This document shows positions 12,801-24,502 of a stretch of 64,000 nt of DNA, piece by piece. Position 1 is the first letter of the stretch; the number at the start of each line of letters is the position of its first letter. This DNA is from Ziziphus jujuba. Taxonomy: Eukaryota > Streptophyta > Magnoliopsida > Rosales > Rhamnaceae. The position numbers and the translations under genes were made by a program. The stretch covers positions 8,184,001 to 8,248,000 of the forward strand of contig NC_083386.1 of NCBI RefSeq assembly GCF_031755915.1, given 5' to 3'. Under the pieces are notes generated by a model. The model did not search any database, was not told the origin of the DNA, and saw only the letters and a list, made by a program, of their open reading frames with translations.

Positions 12801-15640
12801 ACTCATGATATGATGGCAGCTCATTAAAAATATTAAAAAAATAAATGAAATAAATTCTAAGTAAAAAAAATACTGGCATATTTGATAATGCCAACAGATA
12901 TAAGAAATGAAATAGCTATTTTATAGAATTGGTTATCGTTATATATTTGATATATTTAAATTTCAGTAATATCTATTTTAATAGGAATATTAATTTTTTT
13001 CATTTTAAAAAATAGCTATTATTTTCAAAATATAAAAAATTGTTATTCTTTCATTTAAAAGATAAATATTCTTATTACGTTTAACATCCATATTGATTAT
13101 TCTAAATTAAATATACATATTTAATTAATTTTTACCAAATTTGTTATTTTTGAAAAGAAGAAGTCTTTATAAAGATAAAAATCATTGTGAAGGAACCTAA
13201 TTCAAGATGATAATCAAATAGTACAAGAATTTATTCCTTTTTAATTTTTTTAATTTTTATGAATAATTATTCATATTTTTTAACCTGACCTAACTATTTT
13301 TCAAAATGAGAGATGATTCTAGCATTAATAGGATAAGAATGGAGATAAGAAAAAGAGCACAGGAATTTCAAAATTATTGTGATAATTTTCTGGGTGCTTT
13401 TTCTACATAGACAAAAAGAGCTTGTATTGTTGTCCATGGCCGTTCCTTGAGGAGTTTTAAGATTAAAATTAAATTATCATCTTTATCATCTTTAAATAAA
13501 TAAATATTTCCAGGCTTAATCCATTAATTAATTAAAATCCTGACACATTTGCTTCCAATAGATGGTTGACAGATATCCAAATCTATGAGATGCATGCATA
13601 TTGCTAAGGAAAAGGGTACGTAATTTTGTACCATTTACAAATTATAGTAGAGTAAATATGATTAAAAAATAATTAATTGCTGTATTTTGAATTATTAAAT
13701 CTTTAGGCTACTTATTATTATATCTGGATCATTATTCAAAAAATATATATATATGTCCCATAAAAATTTTAGGTTAATTAATTTAAAAATACAACTTTAT
13801 TCGTACATAAATTGTAAATAAACATTTAACCACAACAATATTACCCATTTGTAACATTTGAAAGTGGGTTGATTTTCGTTTAGTGATTATTAGGGACGGC
13901 TGGATCGGCACCTATGGAATTTAGAGCAAGCGCTCATGGAAACATTAAGCCGAATGATTTTTCGTTCTTTTGCATGGATCCAACACACCGGGCTCAATGA
14001 AACGAGCTCCTTCCACCTTGCTAGAAAATATAAAAACTAGATATAAGTGTTTTGATTGATAAAAGTGTTTTAGTTTTGTCTTCTTTTTAAAAATATATAG
14101 AAACCATAATGAAGATAAAAAGTAAAAAGGAATAATGTAGCATGTTACTTAAATTATTCTCTATCAGATTTTGTTAAATAATTAAAAAAGATATGACATT
14201 TCATAGCTAAAGCATTGAATTTGAGGTATAAGATTGGTGTTTCATTGATATGACAGGCCGGGCCCAGTGGCTTTAACCTAAAGATGGTTGACCAATCTGC
14301 CCACTAGATTGCCCTTACAGGCCTAAACTTGCTGTGCTCTTTTCTGTCTAGGCCTCTTCAACAAGCCCGTTGAGCCCAAATTTGAAAAAAAAAAAAAAAC
14401 CTAAAAAGAGGAGAAAAAATAGCAGAGCCCAAACCTAGACCTCCACTTGGAAAAAAAAGGGGAAAAAAAAATAATTTTTGCTATGACCGTCAGTTTAATA
14501 AATATAAAATAAATATCAATTTTTTAAATTAAAATTGTTATTTTTATTTTTATTATTTCTAAAATTGGTATCTCAAAATTGATTTGATATATCATATATA
14601 GGACCTTTTTGTAAAATATTTTTGGAATTAAATTAAGGGAAAACTCAGTAATGATTAATTTACCAAAGTTCAAATAATCATTCATTTATATAGCTCGTTT
14701 TACATTTGATTAGGAATAAATGATAAATGGTGATAATAAAACAGTAGCCATTATTATTCTAAGCATGAAATGATTTTGTATTTTTTATATAATATTATAA
14801 TTCTTTCCAAAAACATTGTCCATAACCAACATTATTTACAGCAAAATTATTTTTAAGGATACATTAGGCTCCACAAATCCAAACAAATTACATGATTCTT
14901 TATAAAGAAACTAAATATGCTAATAAACTCGTATTGAGGAAATTTATTTATTAATAAAATGATTTACTAAAAAATATTATTTGTTATTATTGATGAATAA
15001 GATTACAAATAAGATATATGACAATTTAAAATGATCATTAAAAAAATTAATTTTAGTATTTTAATATAAAAATAATAGAATTATATGTTCTCAATTAAAA
15101 TTTTCTAATAACCATCGTTAACAAATAATAAAATTTTGACTTATGATTTTAAAATTCAATATATCGTATGTAATTAATGAAATGTCATACTATAATTGAT
15201 TGGGCCAATGACTGATCTGGTTGACCTATCATACCAAACAATCTCCACTGTTGAGCTAGTTTATTTTCAATCCGATTGGAGTTTTAGGCACTTGGTAATC
15301 GTCTTAAACATATTGAAATTTTTTTCCCTACACATTAATCTTGCCAATAACTATTATAAAATTTTCACTATATATAAGTATATAACTGGGCACTTGGATC
15401 ATCTCAAAATAATGTTTACAATGATTTGTACACTTGATGAGGCATGATTTGTTAATAGACATTTATAATGTACACAGCAAATAAACGTGAACTACCATAA
15501 AAGATAAGGATAAACATGGACCACTCGCCACAAATGAAGTCATTTCATAAAAAACGAATAAACACCAATCCTTCATATTCTCCATCATTAATTGATTATA
15601 TTTGTCTGTTTCTCCATTTACGAAGACTCTAGCTATTTGG

Positions 15641-15823
15641 CACGTGAAAAACTTGCATGACCAATAGTATCAGGACCCTCATTAATTTATTATGTTGTTT
15701 CTTTCTGTACCTATTTGGCACGTGAAAAACTTTCTTTGTTTTGGTAAATTGGCACGTGAAAAACTTGCATGACCATTCGTATCAGAACCATCATTAATTG
15801 ATTATCTAGCTATTTGGCACGTG
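15641..15823 (+). promoter_or_regulatory. Four repeats of a G-box-containing motif
   Basis: TTGGCACGTGAAAAACTT recurs with CACGTG at 15641, 15719, 15753 and 15818, within a locally duplicated sequence. Copy 2 keeps the pattern at about 42608-42730, with one unit mutated to CCCGTG. It could bind bZIP/bHLH factors; no gene follows closely, so function is unknown. Confidence 0.35.
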
Positions 15824-16433
15824 AAAAACTTGCATGATACAGTGGTATCGGGACAACTGGTACCACTTTTTGTGACATCTATTACAAATTTGCCAAATTA
15901 TCCTCTCTATTAAATTTTTTTTTTTTAAAGAAAGTAAGTTGTTTTTGGTCCTTATGCCTCTCTTTCTTCAATGTTTTTTTTTTTTTTGGCGGCAGCTTTC
16001 TCTTTCTTCTATTTTTTTTTTTTTCTTTCTTGGTTTATAGGCTTCTCTACCCAATTTCTCTTTCTTCTATGTCTTTTTTCCAGCAGCTTTCTCTTTCTTC
16101 TATGTGTGTGGGAGTGTGGTTTTTTTTTTTTAATTAATTAATTAATTTATTTATAGGCTTCTATTTATGATCATTATCTCGAAAATAAAATTTACCTCTT
16201 CTTACAAAGCTATCTCACGTTAACTTAACAAAGTAAGTAGATTTAATGACTACATAATTTTTTGAGAACAATAAAAACAAATCAATTCAACTGATTTTTG
16301 TTCAAATTAAAATGGTTGAGACTTCAAAAACATGAACAGGAAACTCCTCACTCTTGTCGATCCATGGGTCTTCCTTGGATCAGTGGTGCACAGAACTCGC
16401 CAAATCACCAATACAAAAGCACGAAGGATATTC

Positions 16434-16575
16434 AACATTGACTTTAGTTTTTAGGATTATATATTTGGACAGCAAGTAAAGCTTTGGAATTGGTGAAGAA
16501 AATCAACATTGACTTTAGTTTTTAGAATTATATATTTGGACAGCAAGTAAAGCTTTGGAATTGGTGAAGAAAATA
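16434..16575 (+). repeat. 71-bp tandem duplication
   Basis: Two nearly identical 71-bp units start with aacattgactttagttttt at 16434 and 16505. Copy 2 (about 43316) has the unit only once, so the duplication happened after the copies separated. Confidence 0.85.
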
Positions 16576-17240
16576 TCTAAGCTTTGCACCGACTTTGAAG
16601 AGAAATCCAGAAGGTTTGAGTGAGTTTAGCAAACGACATCGACACATGTTCTATGTTGAAGTACGTGAACGCATGTGCCAAACTTTTTTACCTACAGTGA
16701 GTTGGTACTCGGATTGCCAACTCCCCGACCAAAGAATGGAAAGATTGATTCTCACCGACTGACTTAGGGAGAAGACTCGGTCACCTAAACCAATAAACAG
16801 GGTACGAACTCACAACAAGGTAAGGGATCGCTTTCCGTTTATGTTTATGCTTCCCTACGTGGAAAATGAATCAAACCAGTTCCACAAAGAAAATACAGTT
16901 CACTCAACGATTGCCTTTGGGTTCCGAACTCCATATGGGGAAGGAGCGTTGTTGTTTGCGGGGTCTCGATCATTTATAAATAGGAAGCTAGACTGCCACG
17001 TAATGTGAGCTGCTCAATGGGTGGAGTAGGCTCCTAGATAGAGAGAGTTCTCATGTCACAGTTAGTAAAGCATGCTAGGTGCTTATCTGTTATGAGCCCC
17101 AGAGTCCGTTGCATGTATGAATTATTTTATGTTGTATCTATATACTTGTCTTGTATGAGTCCGGTTTAGGATGTCCTAGGTGGCTGTAGCAACACGTGGC
17201 TATGTTATTTGTCTATAAGAGTGTATTTAGTATGCAGGAG

Positions 17241-17938
17241 AGGTTTATATCGGATAGGATCCAACATAATAGGTTTGAATTGGACAAAATAGAATAGTAT
17301 AATTTTATATTTGGTATAGTTTTAGATTGAATGATGGATTAATTGTTTTATGTCTGATGTAGGATTAAATTGGTTTGAATTATTTTATAATTTTTTAATT
17401 TTTTTAAGTGAAAAATTATAAAATTCTATTTATAATTACAATTAAAAAAATATTATATTCAATTAAAATTGTAAATTTATATATAAAATTTTAATATTTT
17501 TTTTACACTCACAAATTATATTAATATATAATTTTAAAAATAAATTAAAATTAAATTATAACATAATATTTCATAAATTACAATGAACTAAAAATAAAAA
17601 TAATTTAATGGTATTTATAACTAGAATTATAACATAGGATTTTAATGAATCGTTTGTGTAAAACATCAATCGCCATAATCTCCCATCTCCCTCAACTTCA
17701 TCACCTCTTTTTAGTTTCTTTGGTTTCTTCTATACCTTCTTTTTTATAACCAACTAATTCGATCATTGGCTCATACACCTCTGCTTTTGATTTTATGCAT
17801 GTTTCCCACACTTCTAAACGTGTTTAAGCTTGTTTATGTGCACCTCCAAAATGACAACCTTTTCCTAGAATTACTTAGCTTTCTATATTGATGGATTTCT
17901 TTCGAATTTTGAGCAATAGTTTTACAAGAGAAGTTGCA

Positions 17939-17985
<47 letters not shown>

Positions 17986-18254
17986 ATTTTAGTTCCACAT
18001 TTACAAAACAGGATTCTTGTATGTCCATATGTTTATTCCTCTTTGGATAGCATTGTTGCGGAAATACAATATATAAGAAAACAGAAATAATGGATTTACA
18101 ATTAATTAAGAGAAAGAATCCCAAAAAGTATTAACAGGGATACGTTGAATATTGAACCATAAAATGAAAACAAATCAGCTCCCTTTTCTGCAAGATGCCA
18201 TCACCAAAATATGGAAACAGAGGACCATTTTCGATATGATCATCTTACTCAAGG
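17241..18254. other. AT-rich spacer between copy 1 and the TBL pseudogene
   Basis: Non-coding, with long A/T runs. The only distinct feature is a (TC)20 microsatellite at 17941-17980. The last ~100 bp are the 3' flank of the TBL pseudogene. Confidence 0.5.
17941..17980 (+). repeat. (TC)20 microsatellite
   Basis: An uninterrupted run of 20 TC dinucleotides. Confidence 0.95.
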
Positions 18255-18970
18255 TTAAAAGAGTTTGGCAAACAGAAGCTCATTCCAAGTATCTTGAAGC
18301 CCAAGTAAGCACCAATGCACACAATCTCCATAGCTTACAGGGTTGGCTAATTGCTCAAGAGTCAGTGGGCACCACTATTTCTTGTAGATTGATGTGTGTG
18401 CATCTTTACGGTAGCTTGAGAGTTGGGTGATGTTTAGAAATGTGATGGAAACAATTTTTTGCCGAACACTTCACCAATCACCTCCATTACATTTTTCCTG
18501 CAATTCGAACCCCAATATGCCGGGTCTTCAATTATGGTTGTCTCATTATAGTAGTTTCCACCTTCTACACCTCCCCAATCTATGCTTCTGTGGTGAAATA
18601 TAAGTTTGAACTTAGTCTCTAAATCGATGCATATTCAAAGGAGGAAGGAAGATCATGAACTGTGCAAATTTGGAAAATTTTACTCACTTTCCATGTGAAG
18701 GTGATATGCTAGTGAAGAAGACTCTTGTCTTCTTGGGGTCCATATTCAAGCGAACCCATCTTGACATACTCTTCATTGCCATGCGATAATCATCCTCAAT
18801 TGTTAGCTCCATGATATCTTTCACTTCATCATCAAAAGACCGAAGCCTGCAAAACTTGAACAGTTAGAGACATTCACAACACAGAAAACTGAATGTAAAT
18901 GGTCAGTACAAGCAAAGTATGTATGTATTGACAAAATCTTCATCTTCAAGCCAGTCATCCACCACATACA
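18255..18970 (-). pseudogene. TBL (trichome birefringence-like) O-acetyltransferase, 3' fragment
   Basis: Remnant of a PC-esterase/DUF231 gene; TBL proteins are Golgi membrane enzymes that acetylate wall polysaccharides. Three exon pieces are visible on the minus strand. 18970-18933 ends in WWMTGLKMKIL. 18846-18688 holds [20 protein letters not shown] and [11 protein letters not shown], followed by a GTGAGT donor. 18587-18255 starts SIDWGG and ends [10 protein letters not shown]. The C-terminal DxxH esterase motif survives as DCVHWCL. Damage: a one-base frameshift around 18445, just after KLFPSHF, and a TAG where IYKK is followed by Trp. The N-terminal half (anchor, TBL domain, GDS motif) is missing: the upstream exon is cut exactly where the LTR begins at 18971. 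Confidence 0.9.
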
Positions 18971-20520
18971 TGTCAGGACACGTCCAAAATTCCTCCCCGA
19001 AACCCTAGACAAGCCCTGATCCCAGGGAAATACCACCTAACCTTCCAACGGAAAATCCGGCAGCACCTCCCCTAAAGGTAGGACTAACCAAAAATTTTCT
19101 ACACTGAAAACACATTTTTATAAACATCCCCTTATTCCTCCCACGTTACTATAATATAATTCCACAAATTTGCAGCACTCCAAATGAATAACAGTAAATC
19201 AGTGCATAAATAACAACTAAATGTCCAATACAGTATACAGAGCATTATAAAAATAAACGTAGAATTAATACAATGTCAGATAAGGAAGCAATACAAGATG
19301 GAGAGGAAAAAGGGAAGAAATGCTTCTTGGACTTTCGGCAATGAACTGAGACGTCGGGCTCGCCCCGGACGATCAACGTCTCCCAATCCTTGAACATGGG
19401 GGAATGGAATTTAAAAATATGATATGCTAATCATCTCAGTGAGTGACCCTATCTACTATATAAATGTAATAGTAATGATATAACAATAAAAGAAACTTAA
19501 TTAATTAATACCAAACGATTAAATAATTAATAAATAATAATTAATTGAAAATAATATTTCCTCTCAAAACTCTCACCATTCACTCAGTTGGAAAAGTTCC
19601 TCTTTTAAAACATTTTTGCAAAATCCGTTATTTCTATTTTCCGAAAACCAAGGAATCAATTAGTCAACTAAATATCCAATAAAATATAATAAATCAAGCA
19701 TCCAAAATTTATAATGAATAAATTGAAATAAAATAACTTATAACAGTTACTAAATAATTAATCCATGTCATAATAATTAATACCGAAATATTAATAAAAC
19801 TCACATTAAAACAATTCATGAAATAATTGTTTAATTAAAATGAATTAATTTCTTGAAGAATTAAGTAAAGGAAAAATTAAATCAAATTAAAACCCCCATT
19901 TAAATAAATAATAAAAACAATATTAAATATATTCTTAATTTAAATACAATTTCAAAATATTTATTTTGTAATCCAAGTTCTGAAAATCACTTGATGTACC
20001 TACTATATACCAGTGGCGCCAACAGTACCTAGCGTCCCGAGGTACCGCCAGACAGGAGGTTAAAGAGAGAAACCGGCATACGGTCGCGTGGTGTCCCACC
20101 GCACCGCTGCAAACAGGCGTCCCGGCCATGGAAGGGTGGCCTACCCTCATCCGATGGCAACCACAGGACAACCCCATAAATCACCTGTGCACTACTCACA
20201 CCCACCTGCGCGCTAATCAAATCCATGTGTACACTAATCACATCCATATACACAGAACACCAGTACGTATGTGGTGCATCTAAAAACTCGTAAATTATAA
20301 ATCAATATTTTTCAAAATCTCAAAATTTCATAAATACTACCGGGTTTATCCCATCCAATTAAACCCGTAAATTTTCCACAATTTCTTTATAAATCATCGT
20401 CATAAATTCATCAATTCGAATCCATCAATTTGAATACCCAAATTTTCCAATGGCATAAGATTAAGCCATTAATATTTCCAGCATAAATATTTTTAAAACA
20501 TAATAACTTAAATAACTTAA
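18971..20520 (-). mobile_element. F1-family LTR, truncated
   Basis: Begins TGTCAGGACACG and follows the F1 order (poly-adenine-rich stretch, 'atgctaatcatctcagtgag', 'ccagtggcgcc' block). Similarity to F1 fades at about 20470-20530, where sequence of family F2 on the opposite strand takes over. The GC-rich leader and the TGTAACACC end are missing. No target duplication can be assigned. The right boundary is approximate. Confidence 0.75.
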
Positions 20521-23500
20521 ATCACTTTGCAAATTAATCAATTTGAGAAAGCATATTAAAAATTATATGATTTTAAGCATGTTCAAATATTTTATAAATT
20601 TTTAGATGCTTAAAATTGGTTTATAGTGAATATATTTCACTGTAGTATTTTCTTATTTCAGTAAGAAATCATGATCTAAAGTTCTTTTGAAATATTTAGA
20701 CAGGCGGTTGAGCGTGAATATTAAATTATGATTTATGATATGGTAGAATACTGTATCGGTTATTTTAAATTGATGTACCGTATAGTACCAGAGTTTGGTT
20801 CAATATTATATTATAGCGCGCTGGGTTTACCATGGTGCCGTGAGGTTGGTTTCATCCAATATTTATGTCAGGACCCGTCCAGAATTCCTTCCCCGGAACC
20901 CTAGACAGCCCTGATCCCAGGGAAACCCTACCAGACCCTCCAACGGAAAATCCGACAGAGCCTTCCCTAAGGGATTTACTTACCACAACTACCTGCACTG
21001 AAAACACACTTCTAAAAACATCCCCTTATTCCTCCCACAAACTACAAACTGATTCCACAAATTCCAGTACTTCTTAAAAACAACAACAGTCCAGTGCATA
21101 AATAAAACAGAAGTATCCCAATAGTATACAGAGCTTTAAGAAGTGCTAAACAACCGAAATACAACAAGGCTGAAAAGAAATAATACACTGAAATGAAAGA
21201 GTACAAGAAACTTCTCGAAACACAACAGCAGCGGAAAACTTGGTTCGCTCCGGAAGAACGCCTACCACCACTTGCACCTAAGGGAACGGAATTTAATAGT
21301 GTGAGATGCTAATCATCTCCGTGAGTAACCCGAACTACTGAACACCTTTTTGTGATAATAAAAATAATAGTAATAGCAATTAAGGAATAGAACAAATACT
21401 AGCAATTAATAAATAAATAATAATTACTGTTGGAAAATAATAATTTCCCCCAAAACTCTCACCAATTGCTCCGTTTGAAATGTTCCCTTTTTAAAACCTT
21501 TTCGCAAAACCCAATGTGCATACCTCCCAAAAACCAAGGGATTAAATAATTTAACAAACAACAATTAAATAAATAAATACCCCAAATATAATAAAAATGT
21601 AATAAATTATAATAAATAATTTTAGAACACCTTTGGGGTTTAAAACACTATTTGCAATTTACACCGACAATTACACCTGACGCACCACACCATATACCGG
21701 TGATGCCCTCCGATACCCAGCGTCCCGAGCACCGACTGGCGGGGGGTTAAAGAGAGAAACCTGCAGCGGTCACTTCGGCGTCCCGATAGTACCAACTGCT
21801 AAAAAAACCATCACCCGGCCAAGGAGGGAGGCGGCTGTGGCCAATAACAACTTGCCTGCCCACGGTCCAATGGCAACTCACGGGTGAAGTAAAAACCGCA
21901 CGCTAAACCACATAATAACCGCGTGCTAAACCACGTGTCCATACACCATACACCAGAACACCAATACTGTATGAGTGCGTCTAAAAATAAACAATAACAA
22001 CCAACCGTACCGTTTTTCCAAAAACCACCGTGGGAAGTATACCAAAATTTCACAAAACACCATCCCACATATTTTTATTCAACAACCCGGTACGAAACAT
22101 TGATAACCAACAAACCACAATTTTCTCGAAATACGAAATGCAACCATAAAAATACCACGAGCATAATTTATAAAATTTAACAAATATTTTCGTAAAATAT
22201 TTAACCCAATTATGCCCGAAAAATCAATACTGAAACCCACGTACAAATAATACCGAAACATACTATGCTCATGCATAATAAATAAATAAAACCACAATAA
22301 ACCACACCACATGAGCATAAATTTAAATATCAATTTAAATACCAATTAAATATAATTAATTGCCCAAAATAATTTTTGAAGGTGGGTCACTCACCTGGAG
22401 CGCAAATCAACTAAAATCTTCCTCGGGATCAACTCCACTACTCGCGCGTGCACCTAAACAACCACAGTGCACAAACCAAAAATATTAATATTTTATTCGG
22501 GTAATCCCCAAATGGATACTCGGGGAGCGAACACCAAGCGACAACTAAAGGGTTACGAGTTATATACCGAATCGAAGCTCGCGTGATGAGGATCGCGGAT
22601 TTGGTCTTACTTTCCGGTGATCGGACTCGACGGGGTCGGAATCTCGCCAGAAAGCTTTTCGAATTTCGGCTCTGCAATTCTCCCAAACCGTCGCGAATTG
22701 GCGGAAACGGAAGCCGGATTCGGGTTCAGGAGGTCGAACACTGCGGACTGGAGCTGGCCGGAATTTCGGGTACTCGCCGGAACAGTATTTTCCGGCGAGC
22801 CGCCACGGTCACCGGCAACCGTCGTCGGCGGCGGCGCGTGCGGTGGCCGTTGGTGGTGAAATTTTGAAGACTTGTAGATCTTGAGGAGAGCAACCCAACG
22901 GGACCGGCGGTGAGCAAAACGGAGGTCGGACGGCGGAGAAATCTCGGTTTGAAGATTTCCGGCCCCTCGCCGGAAAACGCTCCGATCCCGGCGCGTCGGT
23001 GGTCCGATTGCCGTGATTTTTGGTGGGTCGGCCGGACTTGAGGAGAGGATCAAGGGTGTATGGCGCGTGTACTGTAGATCGGCCGGAAATGGGTCGATCT
23101 ACGGTGGCCGGCGGTGGAGGGGTAAAACTCGCCGCCAAAATTCGGAGGTCCGATCCGGGCGCGTTCGGCGGCCGTTCGCCGTGAAACTTGGAGGTTTTGC
23201 CGGAAATGAGGAGGGCAAGCTTGCTGGCCGGTGCGTGTATTGTAGATCAGCCGGAACAGTGGAAAAATTCCGGTGGCCGGCGATCCTCTCTCTCTCTCTT
23301 CTCTCTCTTTCTCTCTCTTCCCCGGAAATTTTAACAAATAAAAACCCCTGTGTGACACTGTTCATGCCACGTGGACCAATCAGAAGCTGACACGTGGCAT
23401 TTCAATGTTCACCGACCCAAAAACATTAAAATAATACGGTATCTGGTAAACTTCAAACGTCCATAACTTTTTAACCGGATGTCCGTTTTGAGCGTGCCGC

Positions 23501-24502
23501 TAGTCTGTGAACTCGTATCGACGAGCACTTCACAACCATGCACGAGTCAAAGCTCAATTCCCCATAAACAAAAAGTCAACTCCGGCACCCCTTGGACAGT
23601 TTGGTCCGCAACCTGTTTCGCCCATAACTTTCAAACCGTAGCTCCGTTTTCGACGTGCTACCAGTCTACGAACTCGTGGCATCGTGCACTTCGCCACAGT
23701 ACCCTGGTCAACTCGAAATTCCCACCAAGTCAAAAAGTCAACTTTTGACCCCCTTCGGTCAACGGTCAACGTTCAACGTGCACGGATTCCGGTGCGATTT
23801 GGGACGGGGTGTTACAGTTTATCTATTATTACCATGGACTGTGAGATCGTGTTTATCCGACGGTTTATTATTATTATCAACGTGCCGTCAGGTTGGTATC
23901 ATCTAATGGGTTATTATTGCCACAGACCGTGAGGCTGGGTACGTCCTGGCAGTTATTTATTATTTTCACGACACCATTCATATATTGAGGGCCATGAGGT
24001 GGGTATATCCCACGGTTTACAGATTGGTACATCGTATGGTACATTGTATATGTTTGTATATATTGTTGATTTACAAATATTGTGGTGATTTCTGCATTTT
24101 CATATTTATTTGGTGGAATAGTATTTATTATATTTTATGCTCAAATGTTTATATCTTGATTTGAGATATTTTATAATATTACAATGATCGTTCATTCATA
24201 CTTTTGAGCATCGGTTTTTATGATATTAATTGGGCTACAAGTTTGGGTTTTGTGAAATGATTTTTAAACGGGAAACTTTTCAAACGAGTGAAACAAGAGG
24301 TCTTGAGAGAAAGATTTTTCAGAAATAAATCATTATTTTTCTATTATACTATGCCACTCACTGTGATTTCTTTATCTCACGTTTTATTGTTGTAAATTCG
24401 TTCCTCTAGGCCCAGGCAGCTAGTAGCAGTCTACCTTGTGCACTGTTTATCGTTTTGTTCCTTCCACGACAGCAGCCATAATCTGATGTTATCTGATGTT
24501 TC
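20520..24502 (+). mobile_element. F2-family LTR fragment, interrupted by an F1 solo LTR
   Basis: 20520-20865 and 23817-24502 read as the reverse complement of 62590-63300, 59524-59576 and about 55700-56140, so this is a second copy of family F2 on the plus strand. It contains repeated 'accgtgaggttggt' units and the acceptor-like TTCGTTCCTCTAG seen in F1. It is truncated at both ends, and its right end meets copy 2 of the segmental duplication without a target duplication. Confidence 0.75.
20866..23816 (-). mobile_element. F1-family solo LTR, 2951 bp
   Basis: Starts TGTCAGGACCCG and ends GGGGTGTTACA. Flanks are ATTTA (20861-20865) and GTTTA (23817-23821), a target duplication with one change. 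It closely resembles the inner LTR at 6937-9894. Its splice-bounded module (22395-22453) is 59 bp, two bases shorter than in other copies. Open frames at about 22440-23400 are leader shadows. Confidence 0.88.

Larger units (their letters stand above)
12530..17240 (+). repeat. Segmental duplication, copy 1, right arm
   Basis: It continues copy 1 after the nested LTRs and aligns to 26655-28041 plus 40701-43735; part of it (about 13770-15405) aligns to 52195-53010. It is AT-rich without a recognisable gene. A conserved block at about 14255-14385 (aggcctcttcaacaagcccg) is shared by all three copies. About 340 bp (about 16640-16975) are absent from copy 2. The short open frame near 15196-15447 is shared with copy 2 but has no domain or codon-like conservation, so I do not call it. 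Confidence 0.8.

Noticed and set aside
15196..15447. Small protein conserved between copies 1 and 2 (also 42153-42413)
   Set aside because: The region is shared non-coding duplication; differences include a 9-base insertion and no domain or start context. Conservation is explained by recent common origin.
18152..18430. Plus-strand 92-codon frame
   Set aside because: It is antisense to the last exon of the TBL pseudogene.
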